Part shown: positions 20,682 through 32,852 of the stretch, in pieces
Layout of the letters: each line of letters begins with the position of its first letter
Numbering within the stretch: position 1 is the stretch's first letter
Assembly (NCBI GenBank): GCA_020740775.1
Contig: JAHEWK010000003.1
Span: 1,550,001-1,614,000 of the forward strand
DNA: 64,000 nucleotides
DNA from: Ilyonectria destructans
Taxonomy: Eukaryota > Ascomycota > Sordariomycetes > Hypocreales > Nectriaceae
Direction of reading: 5' to 3'
The notes under the pieces: generated by a model
The model's database searches: none
Told to the model about the DNA's origin: nothing
The model's input: the letters and a program-made list of their open reading frames with translations, nothing else
Made by a program: the position numbers and the translations under genes

Positions 20682-22883
20682 CTAAGTCAACCCAGACAGC
20701 CCAAAGTTCATATCGTAGTTTAAGAATAAGTCGCCATCTAGGTCGGAGAAGAGATGGTCCACCTCGGGAATCTGCATACTCGTATCTGGATTCGCCGCAA
20801 GAGAAGCGTTTATTCCACTACTGAATTGCCCATAGGCAACTGGCTGAAGTGTCTCAGCGATTCGCTCCAGCCCGCTAACCATCAACTTGGTCAGATGCCA
20901 CTTCCCTGCCGGTTGCGATCGGAACTGTTGCACGATACTCGTGATGAGCTCGAATACTCTCTCGCGTTCAACGAGATTACCTCCATACTTGATGGAGACT
21001 TTGGTAAGGAACATGCAAGCAAACGCCGTCATGGAATGCACATACGAAGGCATCCCGACGATCCCAGCAACCACATCGGGATCGTTGGCGATGAGGTCGA
21101 TGATAGCCATTGCTGCCGATATTGCCTTTGAAGTGCAATCCAGAAAATAGTGAGGGATCGGGTCGTCTTTTGTGAGACCACGAAAGACATGCGAGTAGAG
21201 GTAGAGTTGAGCGAAGTTATAGTGCAAGACGATACCCTTCCGAGGAAAGGATCCGATCAGGGGCCAGTGTTCTGGATGTCAAGTTAATAATGAGTTCTAG
21301 GTGTGAATACCGTGTCTAATTTACTAGACTTGCCTCGTAGTTCTCCACTCCAGTGATCAAACCATTGATCAAGTTGTCTCCTGAATTGGGAAATGTGGTT
21401 GAGATACATGCGCGGGATCGGTTTGCGCTTATCAATACTGAATAGCTCTCTGATGTTTCGAAGGATACTGACCGACGCGACTTGGCTGAGAAGGCGTTGA
21501 TCTTCTTCGGTGGCGACTTTTGATTGCAAGAATGCTTCCCACCCTTGGATAGATGAATCCTCTTGCACAATCGAAGGCCGCCCATACAACGTCGCAAGGT
21601 GTTGGTCGCACACATATAGGCTGTACCAGAGTCTTGCGCAATCCGCATCTTCCTCGCTCTGATGTTCAATGGCTCGATCGTAACTCTCTTGGAGATTGAA
21701 CTCGGCCGCTCGTCGGATGGCATATCCAGAGAGCATCCACGAGAGATCACTCAGCCAGTAGGAAGCTATACACATCGCTCGAAGGTAGTCGCGGTCGATA
21801 CGTCTCTCGAAGATGAACTTCTCAACTAGCCGACGGAATTCGGATTTACATATTCGATATAAATCGTCTGCTTTCGGATCGTGGAGCGCCGCGACGGTGA
21901 GTATTGCCGCTGTTAAAAATGGACTCTTGTGCCGTAGCTCAGATAGCGACTTGTATGGACAGCCAATACTGTAAATGTAGGGATCTAGGCGGTCCCTGTA
22001 TAGCACGAAGAGGCTCTCGGCATTAGCAAGAGAAATCGATCCGCGAGAAATGAAATCATCGATAGATTCATCTTGTCGAAATTCGTTGTTGTCGGGAGAT
22101 CGTAAAGCTCTCAGCTTTGTGAGGGCATAGAGTGAGTGGATGGGAACGTAAGGAAGCCCCTCGTCCTCGGGCATCGACTTGGGGGAATTGTCGCAGGACG
22201 GGCCTTGATGGCCTTGTAAGGATGAAGGCGAGCGAACAGTTGAGTCCTCTTTCGGTATCGAACCTTCGGCGTCTCTGGTTGACGAACTTCGCAGTGGCGG
22301 TGGCTCGCCAAGAGAGAGTTGGTTGGCAATCTGCGTAAGGAAATCGTGCATCTGCTCAAGGTCCTGCACCACCGACTCGGAAAAGCTAGACGGGATGTGA
22401 GCTGCCAATTTCCACCTCGTAGATCACATGGATAGGCCGAGGCACTTACTGTGACTTCTCATCGAGGATGGTCTGAAGATTCTTGCCCAAGACGCAACTC
22501 AACTTTCGCTCCGTGCATCTGCGGCAGGGTGGGCCCCGGTCATCTATAATGCACTTGATCTACCGCAATTTCCGATGTGATAAGCTCTCTAATTTCTATA
22601 GGGCGAGGTGGTGGATCTTACCTTGTGTTTTCGACAGGCGGTACAAGCCTTGACCTTTCTCGAGATCCGGGGGACAGGTTGATCGCCAAGGATGGTGATG
22701 TTGAGTCTACCAGCTTGCTGATTTGTGCCTGGCCGATTGCTCTCGGACCGAGAAGGAGTCGGTGGCTGTGACAGACGTTAGGATTCGCGGCTTTTCTAAC
22801 AGCCGGGAAGGATGAAAACTTACTGCCAGTGTAGGAAGCATTTTCGGGCTATTGTTAGCATCGGACCAGACGCGCTTAGCCAT
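20682..22883 (-). CDS. Zn2Cys6 fungal transcription factor, five exons
   Basis: Exons are 22883-22824, 22765-22622, 22559-22450, 22385-21334 and 21271-20682, giving 651 residues. Introns 1-3 (58, 62 and 64 nt) are GT-AG with CTAAC/CTCAC branch sites. Intron 4 (62 nt) uses a GC donor (GCAAGT). The zinc cluster has cysteines at 61, 64, 71, 80, 83 and 90 and is split by intron 2. A predicted helical DLEQMHDFLTQIANQL segment follows. The middle homology region (LFVLYRDRLDPYI, SPFLTAAILTVAAL, RAMCIASYWLSD, RLWYSLYVCDQHLATLYGRP) is well conserved. This is a full-length nuclear regulator, divergent from the MFS transporter at 23958 across about 1.07 kb, so it is a candidate local regulator of that gene. 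Confidence 0.88.
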
Positions 22884-23957
22884 GGGACCGGTAATTAACA
22901 GGCGACTCTACTTTGCTAGCAGCGGGTTGTAGGAGTTGATAAGGGGGACCCGAATTGGTGCAATCGCGAAATGAGGCTGCCAGTCCAAGATTATCCCAGG
23001 GCTCCCATTGGAACACACAGCATACTTCTTGAATCCGGCAGTGGAATGAAGGAGGATCGGACTGTTCGGCTGTCTGTCGGGAGCTAACCCAAGATTGGTA
23101 TAGACGGGCTCGGCATGTTTACCACGGTCCGAGAAGTTAGACCCCTGCACCGCCCGGTTGCTTACTTCGAATAGCAGGGAATTCATTGGACAACCCCTCA
23201 TTATCAAACCTCACTAGCAAGCCTGGAGCGCTCTAGAATGCTGAGCTGATGATGTCCTGATGCCCGGACCTTGACAATTCTCCAACACAGCCCAATCTCG
23301 TCCCCCAGTCCTCCTCGTTCTCCGTAGCGAGACTCCGACTAGCGGCATCTCCCCATGTTACCCCGCAGGAAATGACACGAGGTCGACACCCTAGATGCAT
23401 CCTGCGGGGCCCCACGCCCGGGTCTAAGGCATCGAGTTGGGTGCTTGTTGATAGGAGCGTTCTCTTTGACATGTCTGATCCCATTTTACCTCGTGAGATT
23501 CGCGAAAAGTCTCGAGACTTATGTAATGCTTTCTCAAAAGAGACCGACTACTTCACAATGTCGTTCCTATGTACAGAAACTCCATACTAAGTTGTCGCTG
23601 GACAGATATATCCCCATAAGCAGGAGTGTTAGCTCGGGCGAGTCAGTTTGCTCGGGATGGCCCCTGGGTGCAACCAATCAGAAAGCGCCATAGCGCATGT
23701 CGAGCGGCCGTTGATCCCTGCCGCTAAGAAGCTAAAATCCAGAAGAGGGAGGTGAGCTCACTTCTACACCCTGAGAAGATGGACGAGGAATCGAGCGCCG
23801 GCACTGTCGCCATTCTTGAACCATAAAAGGGAGAGTTCTCGCCCACAATGGTACAGATGGAGTTCTAATATCAATACAGCTCCTTCAGCTTCTTGACCTT
23901 CACCTTTCTACAACCCGACTCTGCCGTCACTTGAATCATCCATTGAAACACCTCACC
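22884..23957. other. Shared upstream region of the C6 gene and MFS transporter
   Basis: About 1.07 kb between divergent start codons. Open frames inside it (for example 22908-23207 minus) have no recognisable features. It probably holds the promoters of both genes; no clear CGG-type paired site was found by eye. Confidence 0.45.
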
Positions 23958-25645
23958 ATGTCTATCCCTGTCGAGGACAGACGTGTCGAAGAGCTTAGTG
24001 TCATAGGTGACTCTAAGCCGATCGGAATACACCATGAGCGTGCCCAGATGCTCGCCGACCTACGCGATCCGGATGAGGGAAAGTCGGATGAGGAGCGAGC
24101 CTCTATTGTAACATACCCCCTTGTTCATCAACCATTTTATCCTGTTCTCGACTGACCTCGTATCAATAGGATCGCAAGCTGCTTTGGAGGGTTGATCTGT
24201 ACCTCATTCCGTGGCTCAGCTTGCTGTAAGTCACCCGCCCATCAACCTGAGATGGTCTGACCAAAAGCGCAGTTATCTCCTCTCCTTCCTCGACCGAACG
24301 AATATCGGAAACGCCCGCCTCGCCGGCATGGAAATCGACCTCGGAATGTCCGGTACGGACTATAACATGTCTTTGACCATATTCTTCGTCAGCTATGCTG
24401 TGTTTGAGCCGCTTACCAACACTCTGCTGAAGAGGTTTACGCCCCGGCTCTTCTTCACGGCAATCATTGTCGTCTGGGGACTAACTATGACCCTCATGGG
24501 CCTTGTAACCAACTTTAAAGGTTTGCTTGTCGCCCGTTGGTTCCTTGGCGTTGCCGAAGCCGGCCTTTTCCCAGGTACGAGTCGTAATGTTGCCCTCGGA
24601 AAAAGCAGATGTAACTGACCATCATCTAGGCGTAAGCTACTATCTTTCATGTTGGTACAAAGGCTCAGAGATCGGCATCCGTACCGCCATCTTTTTCTCC
24701 GCTGCTGCAATGGCCGGTTCCTTCGGTGGTCTTCTGGCAGCCGCTATAGCGAAGATGGATGGCATCGGAGGGAAGCCAGGCTGGGCATGGATCTTCATTC
24801 TTGAAGGTATTGCTACGATGATTGTTGGCATGTTCTGCTGGTGGATGGTCTTCGACTGGCCTGAGACTGCTCGCTTCTTGAACGACGATGATCAGATTCG
24901 AGTCCAGCGACGGATTATTGCCGACAAGCAGGGCCGTACTGCCGAAGACTTCGACAAGAGACACATCTACGAAGCTCTCAAGGATTGGAAGACATACCTC
25001 TACATGGCTATCTACATGGGTTGCCTTGTACCCCTCTACGCATTCTCGCTGTTCTTGCCAACTATCCTCCGCGGCATGGGCTACCACGGAACACACGCTC
25101 AACTCCTAAGCGTACCACCCTACGCCGTTGCTGCCCTGTGCACCATCAGCATCGGTGCCTTTGCGGACAAGACCCGATGGCGAGGATACTGCAACATAGG
25201 CGCTGTGTTGATCGGAATGGCTGGTTTCGTCATGATGCTCGCCACGTCGAACCCAACTGTGCAGTACGTCGGCACATTCTTTGGGGCGGTGGGCATTTAT
25301 CCAACTATTCCAAACACCCTCTCTTGGATCGTCAACAATACCGAGGGCTCCCTGAAGCGTGCCGTTGTGCTTGGCGTGGTAGTCGGCTGGGGTAACCTAA
25401 ACGGTATTGTCTCATCCAATATCTATCTTGTGCGAGAGTCTCCCCGATTCTGGACAGGCCATGCTGTGGTTCTGGGCTTTCAGGCCATTTTCTTGCTAGG
25501 AGGGTCGATTCTCATGCATATTGCACTTAGGTTCCAGAACAGGAATCGGAGCCAGGGCAGAATGGATGCTAAATGGCAGGAAATGACCGAGGAGCAGCAA
25601 TGGGTTGCTGGCGATAAGAGGCCCGACTTCAAGTATACACTTTAA
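23958..25645 (+). CDS. MFS transporter, anion:cation symporter (Dal5-like) family
   Basis: Four exons, 23958-24107, 24170-24225, 24273-24574 and 24630-25645, give 507 residues with three introns of 62, 47 and 55 nt. The tiny second exon (56 nt) encodes DRKLLWRVDLYLIPWLSL. Family marks are IPWLSLLYLLSFLDRTNIGNA at TM1, RWFLGVAEAGLFPG around TM4, then SYYLSCWYKGSEIGIR and a 12-TM layout split by a hydrophilic loop (ADKQGRTAEDFDKRHIYEAL). This is the ACS family (TC 2.A.1.14), which carries allantoate, nicotinate, pantothenate or other small organic anions with protons at the plasma membrane. The substrate cannot be read from the sequence. It is flanked on both sides by C6 regulators. Confidence 0.9.
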
Positions 25646-25804
25646 GCCGCTATTGAGCCATCATGTATTGTGTCAACTATAAGTTGGTGCTCTGGCACAG
25701 GATATCGCTATCAAGATGAGTTGGATTGAAGTCATATGTTAATAGTCAATATCAACCGGTTCTCATCGCTCAGATCCATCATCTCTTGTCTCAATTTTCT
25801 TAAC

Positions 25805-28469
25805 CTAGAGAGCAGCCCTGATCATATCATGCATGAAGGAGGATGGATCAAGGTCTGACAGCGTTCCGACAACCTCTCCCACGAATTCCTCGAGCTCCGA
25901 AGCTTGATCCACTGATGGTTCTGCGAAATTGGTCATACCGGTTTCGTGGCCTGTTGAATACGCCGCTCCGTCAAACAAATCACTTGGACTGTTGAGATCA
26001 CCTCCGCTTGCGATTTCAATTTCCATAAAGTCCTCCGTACCTTGTAAGTTCGGCGCCGTCAAACTCAACATCTGGCCCCACGTAAGCCATCCTTCCATAA
26101 TAGAGAGCACATTTGCATTCGGCGGCAGACTTGAATTCCCACCCTGGGGGGTCGTGACAGGTGAAACCCCCTTGTCGTGAACAAGAGATGCTATAATAGG
26201 ACTGGGTTCACGTCCAATTGGCCCGCGAAGACTTGGTGGGAAATCTCTGTCTTCAGGGTTGCGATTCTTACTCAAACTGAGGTCGATGGAAAGTGTTAAA
26301 CGCAGGTAGACACTTGGATTCAGTCTGAGTAAATCCTCCCACTCGAACCATTGCTCTGATTCCGTGCCCGTGACAGGTGGAGGGGCTTGAAATTGTACTG
26401 AATTTATGGCATGTTCGACGGCATTGATGACGGGATCTGCTAGGTCGTATTGTAGGTAGTATGTCTTCATGACATCGACTAAAGCTTTTAGCCGTCGGTG
26501 TTTTTCCAGTGCCCGCGAGGCCAAATTGGGAGAATGAGCGGTACAGCCCAGCATTTTGACATCCAGGACATGTAATAGCAATGGTGTGGCAGTACATGTG
26601 ACGGCGCTACTCGGGAGAAAACGGTCAAGTTGCGATCGGTTCAGCGTTACGAGACATTTTGTTACTGCTGAAGCGGCGTTGTGAAGTTCCTCCCGGTTCT
26701 GCTGGGATGCTGAGGATAAATCAGACATGCTATTGAACGCTTGACCGGAGCTGCTAGTGAGGCCTAGGGCCTCGTAATGACACAGAGCAAGCCAGGAAGA
26801 GCTATGATTAGGTCAGCAGTGAATTGCAAATGAATAAACATGTCTCGCCCTACTGATAGAACATGTACATCAAGTTGATGTATAGAGTCACCGATTCGTG
26901 GAGAGTGTGCTGGACATCAACATGATCTGATGTCGCCATGTCTGGCGTGATGAGATCTTGAAGGTGCAGTGCTGTGTCCTTTGCCCATTCTCGTAAAAAT
27001 CTTTTCGCTTGCCAGATCTTAGACGTGTCTGCGGTGAATAGGTAACCCCCAGAGCATTGCTCATCGAGAGGATACACCATGGCGAGGACATCGGTGAGGA
27101 CAGTACAGAGCTCAATGAATTTTTCGAAAACTCGGAGTAGGTGTCTCTTGGTTTTGATACCGTATACGTTGCTGCTATGCACTTCGTCTTCCAAGTCAGC
27201 GTGGCGTAGTGGAGTGTTGGCGGCGAAATTGAAGCGTGCGCGGTCGATCTGGACGCCTCGTCTAATACACAGTGACAGGACCCTATCACGGATGATGCAG
27301 CACCACCATAGCCGTTTGAGTGTGTTCTGGAGTTCGGCCTCATCTTTATCCGGTGTTACCGAGGTGGATTCGAAGTTGGCATATTGGTTTGCATCTGCGA
27401 GTTCGGCATGCCGTATGGCGACGCTTAGCCAGGTGGTCTTTTTGACGCCTAGGGTTGCGAAGCATGCACGAAAAGACAAGAGAATGGCGGCCTGGGCTAT
27501 ATATATTGGAGATGACTCTGTGTCGAAATCGTAAAGAAGCTGTCGTAACAATGAGTAAGGTTATCTCAATGGATGGAGATCTCGCCCTTACCTTGGCACG
27601 TCTGTAAAAGCCTGCTTTGGCCTGACGGGCAGTTGAGAAGCCGAGGGCTTGGATAGTCTCCGGCGACGCGAACTTTAGATCATCAGCATATGTGCTCTCC
27701 CGGCACATAATCGATGAGACTTACATTGCAAGAGGAAAACATCAAGGCTTGGAAGACGAGCAAAGACATTCTAAGGGCCGGTGGATTTGCGGCTCTTGGC
27801 TGATGGTACATTTGCCAAAAGTGTCCCTCGTGAAGCAGCGGAAGGAACGGATGGACATGCAAGAAATATTGTTGCACAAGATCATCCAGTATCTCACGCT
27901 TTGGGACCAAAAAGCAGCCTTGGAGCTCGAGATAGTCAACGTCTCCGGAGAATACACTCTGGAGGTTGCCAATGGTAAGAAACGAGTAGTTAGGGTAGAA
28001 GATGTATGAAGATGGCGAGGCTGGAGAGCATGAGGCGGGCGAAACCGCATTAGAACAAGGGTAGGCCGGGGTACTCATGGTGGGCAAAGTCACTCCGGCT
28101 TCTGTCCTAAGCGAAGGCAATGCATTGTTAGGCGACGGCATCAGCTGGTCGTTGTTGAACGGCTCGTTATTGATTGGAGCAGCCCTCCGTCGTCTATTCG
28201 CAATCCTTCTGGGAGTAAGGCGTTAGATGAAAATACTAAGCAGATGTTTGTCCGGAAGCCACGGGATGGACTCACATCCTTTGATTAGAGGGATGCTCGA
28301 GGCATGACTCGCCGTTCTTGCGGCATCGCGTGCAGGGGAGGCCCGTTTCCCAGACATCGCACCGGAGCTTGCGGACGCGGCACAGTAGGCAGGCCCACGG
28401 TGCCTTCTTGTATTCCTTGGGGGTGTTCAAATCGACTGTAGGAGAGTTGCTGCTGTGAGAGTCCTGCAT
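25805..28469 (-). CDS. Zn2Cys6 fungal transcription factor, five exons
   Basis: Exons are 28469-28276, 28208-27725, 27672-27592, 27539-26854 and 26801-25805, giving 813 residues, with GT-AG introns of 52-67 nt. The start at 28469 is the first in-frame ATG before the zinc cluster; the frame stays open about 90 nt further upstream but without an ATG. Cysteines are at 27, 30, 37, 46, 49 and 56 (ACLLCRVRKLRCDVW, then CTRCRKNGESC). The middle homology region has FLVPKREILDDLVQQYFLHVHPFLPLLH, FYRRAKLLYDFDTES and LKRLWWCCIIRDRVLSLCIRR. This is the CTF1/AmdA-like layout of full-length C6 factors. It converges on the MFS transporter (159 bp between stops). Confidence 0.85.
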
Positions 28470-29159
28470 TTCGGTGGAGAAGGCAGTTCGTGGATCAGGT
28501 GAGGAATTGTGAGGATGCACCTGAGAGTGGGGATTGGGGAAGTAGTCTGGGGTTATGTGGATCCTGTGTTAGTTAAGCTTGTGTCAGTTAAGACGCTTTG
28601 CATTACAGTTGCTTCTATTGGTGCTGTTGATTGCGAGACATTATAAGATGATAATGAGATATTTGATCCTTCTTTTAAAACCTTAGTTTTCATCAATCTT
28701 TACACTTGAATGGCATAATAAAGACACATTTAATGCATGATTTTACATGTGAGTGATCACAGCCGGACGGCCGGATAAGTGGCGGCCCATGCTTTCATCG
28801 GATAAAACATAGTCCGGCCGAATAGTAACGCCAGGACCTTATTGATGACCACTAATCATCCCATCCATACTGACCCTAGTATTAGTGATGATAATGATAC
28901 ATATGTAAAGGAAAGGGAGCTCAAGGTATTCCAGCCTCCCTCGAGGTAAATAGAATGTAAGAGCTTACCCAGCTATTGCAACCATGAGTAGGTCCAGGGT
29001 AGTTGTACTTTTAGAGAGGCTGGTTCAGCAGCACTACACTTGCAAAGAGAGGACCACGTTAAACTCTCATTATTTCATGAACTGAACGGACTACCACTCT
29101 GGGGCGCTAAAATTCTGTTGGAAGATGACCTTGTATTACGAAACCTCTGATAGCTTAAT
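28470..29159. other. Intergenic, no gene seen
   Basis: The upstream region of the C6 gene followed by AT-rich DNA. Nothing else was recognised. Confidence 0.45.
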
Positions 29160-29811
29160 ATCCTAACCATAGTTACAGGGCGTATTAGAAAACCAATTCC
29201 AGCCGACCCGGAGGACTTGGGCCAAGATATCATCTTCATCGCTTTGAACACTATTAGCCTGATCAATTTGACTGTGAAGAGATATGGGACCGACATCAGT
29301 TATGAGGCGTGAGTCACTTGACTCGGAGTGGATATGACGAGCTGAGATATTGTGAATTTCGCGGATACGCTCGCCATCGTTGACCCGCCATATTCGGGTA
29401 GTCTTACCCTTACAGGCAGCGGCTAGAAGCATCGAGTTAGGTAAGAAAGACATGGAACGGGCTCCAAAATTACGGGTCTGGAGCTGGCGGATACATTGAC
29501 CATCCTCGACCCGCCAGATCTAGATCGTTGTATCTTGAGACGTAGACGTAAGAAGTAGTGAGTCAGGAGATATTGCAACTCCATATACCCAACCAGTTTC
29601 GACCTGCCATATTCGGACCGGTTCGTCTACAGAACCCGAGGTGATAAGTAAGGGTTGAGTCAGGTGAGAATGCAAGAGAGGTTGCTCCAGACCGATGACT
29701 GAGCTCATGCATAATCTTGGGATTGTTATTCATCTGCCAGACTCGGACCGGTTCATCGTGACTGGCTGAAGCCAGAAATTGGGACTTCGGTGAGATCGCA
29801 ACTGACGTCAT
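29160..29811 (-). pseudogene. Decayed WD40-repeat relic (NACHT-WD40/HET-E type)
   Basis: Consecutive WD40 blades can be read on the minus strand but not in one frame. The first (VAISPKSQFLASASHDEPVRVW) lies in one frame; after a frameshift near 29650 the next (SGSVDEPVRIWQVETG, VAISPDSLLLTSTSQD) continues in another. That frame then meets a TAG at 29520-29522, exactly where a WD repeat would read T-I-x-I-W. It goes on with IWRVEDGQC and a last blade (TTRIWRVNDGERIREI), and ends VLRVGWNWFSNTP, like the C-terminal end of HET-E-type beta-propellers. No NACHT domain remains here. The TAG could come from CAG by a C-to-T change, as RIP makes, but this is inference. Confidence 0.75.
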
Positions 29812-29830
29812 AGAACGTTTATGGCCCTGG

Positions 29831-30545
29831 AACTTATGTGTACATTTTCCATTATCTTCTTTCGCTCAGTTGCGCTGGAAGTGAGGGGTTGATCAGGCTG
29901 AGAGCTGGATGCTTAGCTGTAGTCACGCATGCATATCGCCAGCCACGTAATCAATCCGACGAATTGGACAATCGACAATGCTCGAAGGATAAGGTACACG
30001 CGCTCTCAAATCACAGGGTGCCCAAGGCCTTAATATTGGTCTGACAGGTTCACATGCCGCTCAGCAGTTGCAAAGTCTCCAGCCCAGGTGCATTCTTGTC
30101 ATGACATAACTGCCTTTGCCTCTCGAAATGACACCAAGCAGAGTCCGTGAGAATATGAGGCAACTTCTGCTAATTTTTGCCTCGCTTCGCCTCCACTAAT
30201 GCAGGCAGGAGGCGCGACAATGCCTGCGCCCTCTGAACTGGAATAAGCTGGACGCCTTATTTTCCCGCCGCCGTACTCGTACTATCGTTGGCGGACGATC
30301 CGCCGTCATTTCTGCCTTGTCGCCCGCCTCAACATTTGACCGCCTTGATTTGTAACCCCACGCCGTATTTCAAGGATGGAGGGGACTTCTCTAGTCCCTC
30401 AATTTTGATCCCTGCCGTCTTTCTTTCTACGCCCTCTATTCGTATCGATCCCACCAGCTCGCTCTCCCGTCACTCTGGAGCTCTAGCCTCTGCTCGGACT
30501 TCCAGCGCTGATCCAATACTCACCTCCGCGACAGCATTTCCCGAC
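29831..30545. other. Upstream region of the HET gene
   Basis: The frame of the HET gene is open back to 30288 but has no ATG before 30546, and this part is Pro/Ser-rich. It most likely holds the promoter and 5' leader. Confidence 0.45.
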
Positions 30546-32501
30546 ATGATTCTCCCTCGAATTCTCCATGACGCCTGGCGACGTTTGAAGCGCTCCACCG
30601 AGGGCATCTACGGCCATGGTTCGTTTTGGCCCATCAGTTCTGGATTTGTGCTCTGTATCTTTTTGCTCTACTACTTCTTGGGTGATCAGGGTTCAAAAGA
30701 GCCGCTGTTTCCTGATATGCGATATCCCGGCAGCAGCATTCGTATTTTATACATCGAACCCGGCAGCGGCAGGGATTGGATATATGGGAGCTTGAAACCT
30801 GTGGCCCTGGCGGAACGACCGGAATATGATGCCGTGTCTTATTCGTGGGGCGAACCGACTGACAAGAAGAAGATTTACGTGAACGGGAACAAGATCGAGA
30901 TTACGAAAAATTTGCATAATGCTCTCGTCAATTTGAGGCACCGATCCAAGACGGTTGCGCTCTGGGTTGACCAAATTTGCATAAACCAAGCAAATTTAGA
31001 AGAAAAGAGTAGCCAAATTCCTCTCATGACAACCATATATAGTAGGGCAAGGTCTGTTCGCCTGTGGATGGGAAATCATTTAGCTCCGAGATGGGCCGAA
31101 AACGCAGATGGACTGGACTGGTCTGGAGACTGGGCCGTCGCGCATGCAGCCCAGTATCCCGCTTCTGCGAAGTATTGGCTCTACCGACTAGCCGAGGAAG
31201 AATATTGGAAGCGAACTTGGGTGATCCAAGAACTTGCCATGGCTTCAAATATCCATGTGCATTTCGGCGCACGTCACCCTATTCCCTGGGATTCATTCAT
31301 CCGCCTCATCGAGTGGTATCGACAAGAAGACCTGGTGGCAGAAGTCCATAGGATCCTCAGACTGGATGCGCTAAGGAAGACGATGTACCAGGACCGAGTA
31401 ACATTTGAGCTGGCAGATCTTCTGACTACGTTCTACGACTCGTTCGCTACTGTTCAACATGACAAGATATATGCCTTTGTCGGCATGGCTAATCAGTGCC
31501 GTGACGGATGCATCGACGTCAACTACAACAACACATTGTATCAAGTTTACGAAGATGTTATGCTCACCCTGAGCGAGTCCTCAGACAACCCGTTGCAGAC
31601 ACAGATTCGAACTTTGCACGACGCCAGCGTGATTCGACAGAGCCTTGCAAGAGGATCCAGAAAGGTGCCCAAAAAGTTGAAGTACCCGGGCAAAGCGGCC
31701 GACCCACATTCTTACTACTACCAAACATGCGGCGACGAAAAGGCTGTCCTCTGCTCTAGCGAAATGGACCCTTCAGGCAACATCTCATACAATGCTGGGT
31801 TAAATGATGCCGGGTGGGACGCTCTCAGTTGGTTATTCTCCTTCATCTGGCGAAAGCCCGTGAGGTACACCATGATAGCACTACCTATGGGGACAGAGTC
31901 CAATGACATGTGGCTCCCACAAGAAGACGAAGAAGAACTAGCCAATAACATCTTTAAAATTCGCGGGATTGTCGCCGGCACCGTCGGCCACATAGGTCCA
32001 TCCCTCTCTGCTTTCCTCGAGGATCCCAGGGTTGCGGCGCGGTGGGCGAAAGAAATTGACGTTTATCCTACAAACCGGGACCGTCGGAGGGCTCGAGGCG
32101 TGAACGAAAGATTTATGAATCTACTGAGCGTATCACCCTACGCACTCATTATGCGAGCAGGGCCACTCCAATTACCGACCGAGGGAGGCAGAGAGGACGA
32201 TCCCAATTTGTTTCTAGGCTCTACCGTCATGGCTGGCTTATTGCCAGCCAATGCGCGGTTGGATGATCTGATTATCCAGTTCTGGGGTTCAAATTCTGTC
32301 TTGGTTGTTCGAAATGGGACGGATGGCCACCATGACTTCATCGGAAGGGCCCTCATTGTCAAGGACGACGACTTTGATTGGGACAGCCCGAGGGACAGCG
32401 AGTTCTTCCAAGGCGATTCATCGCCTGCCATCGACTTGGAAGTCAGTTTTGCAAATCTCACTTTACTCTCTCTGGATGGTGTGCAGCTTGATGGTAGTTG
32501 A
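30546..32501 (+). CDS. HET-domain protein with N-terminal membrane anchor
   Basis: 651 residues, no intron needed; the start at 30546 is the first ATG in frame. A hydrophobic segment near residues 34-50 (SSGFVLCIFLLYYFLG) suggests a membrane anchor, unusual for HET proteins. The HET domain (PF06985) follows: YDAVSYSWGEPTDKKKIYVNG, NLHNALVNLRHR, LWVDQICINQ, RARSVRLWMG, WKRTWVIQELAMA and HFGARHPIPWDSF. HET domains are TIR-like and trigger cell death in heterokaryon incompatibility. The C-terminal 330 residues carry no motif I know. It lies 0.7 kb from a dead WD40 relic, consistent with an allorecognition region. Confidence 0.88.
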   Translation: MILPRILHDAWRRLKRSTEGIYGHGSFWPISSGFVLCIFLLYYFLGDQGSKEPLFPDMRYPGSSIRILYIEPGSGRDWIYGSLKPVALAERPEYDAVSYSWGEPTDKKKIYVNGNKIEITKNLHNALVNLRHRSKTVALWVDQICINQANLEEKSSQIPLMTTIYSRARSVRLWMGNHLAPRWAENADGLDWSGDWAVAHAAQYPASAKYWLYRLAEEEYWKRTWVIQELAMASNIHVHFGARHPIPWDSFIRLIEWYRQEDLVAEVHRILRLDALRKTMYQDRVTFELADLLTTFYDSFATVQHDKIYAFVGMANQCRDGCIDVNYNNTLYQVYEDVMLTLSESSDNPLQTQIRTLHDASVIRQSLARGSRKVPKKLKYPGKAADPHSYYYQTCGDEKAVLCSSEMDPSGNISYNAGLNDAGWDALSWLFSFIWRKPVRYTMIALPMGTESNDMWLPQEDEEELANNIFKIRGIVAGTVGHIGPSLSAFLEDPRVAARWAKEIDVYPTNRDRRRARGVNERFMNLLSVSPYALIMRAGPLQLPTEGGREDDPNLFLGSTVMAGLLPANARLDDLIIQFWGSNSVLVVRNGTDGHHDFIGRALIVKDDDFDWDSPRDSEFFQGDSSPAIDLEVSFANLTLLSLDGVQLDGS

Positions 32502-32852
32502 AGTGAGTCTTTCGTAGTCCAGATACCACGTGTAATACCACAATTGGTCATACATCTGACGCTCATGACATTATATGATCCATTTTTCCATTACTACACA
32601 CAGCATACCATTCGAAGTCATATTCGTTGAGCTATTCATTCTCAAGAATGATGCAAAGCCTGCGATTTGCAGAAATTATTGGGACTGTTAGCGAAGAGGA
32701 GGTTAAACGTAATATACAGTAATATCTAGAGGAAGTATATAGATTGGTCATTACATGTTTAAGGGTTACCCTCCACCTTGGTCGTCCCCTCGACGGACTT
32801 GGTGTTTGCCGAGTCCTCCCTGCCGGGCTCGCGTCTATGGGTATTTCTTACT
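32502..32852. other. Intergenic between convergent genes
   Basis: The shared 3' flank of the HET gene and the siderophore transporter. AT-rich; no gene. Confidence 0.5.

Noticed and set aside
22908..23207. Minus-strand frame of 99 codons between the C6 gene and MFS transporter
   Set aside because: No conserved motif, signal peptide or splice continuation; probably chance in a promoter region.
30288..30545. N-terminal extension of the HET gene
   Set aside because: The frame is open but the first codon is TTG and the stretch is Pro/Ser-rich; the first ATG at 30546 leads directly into the membrane segment and HET domain.
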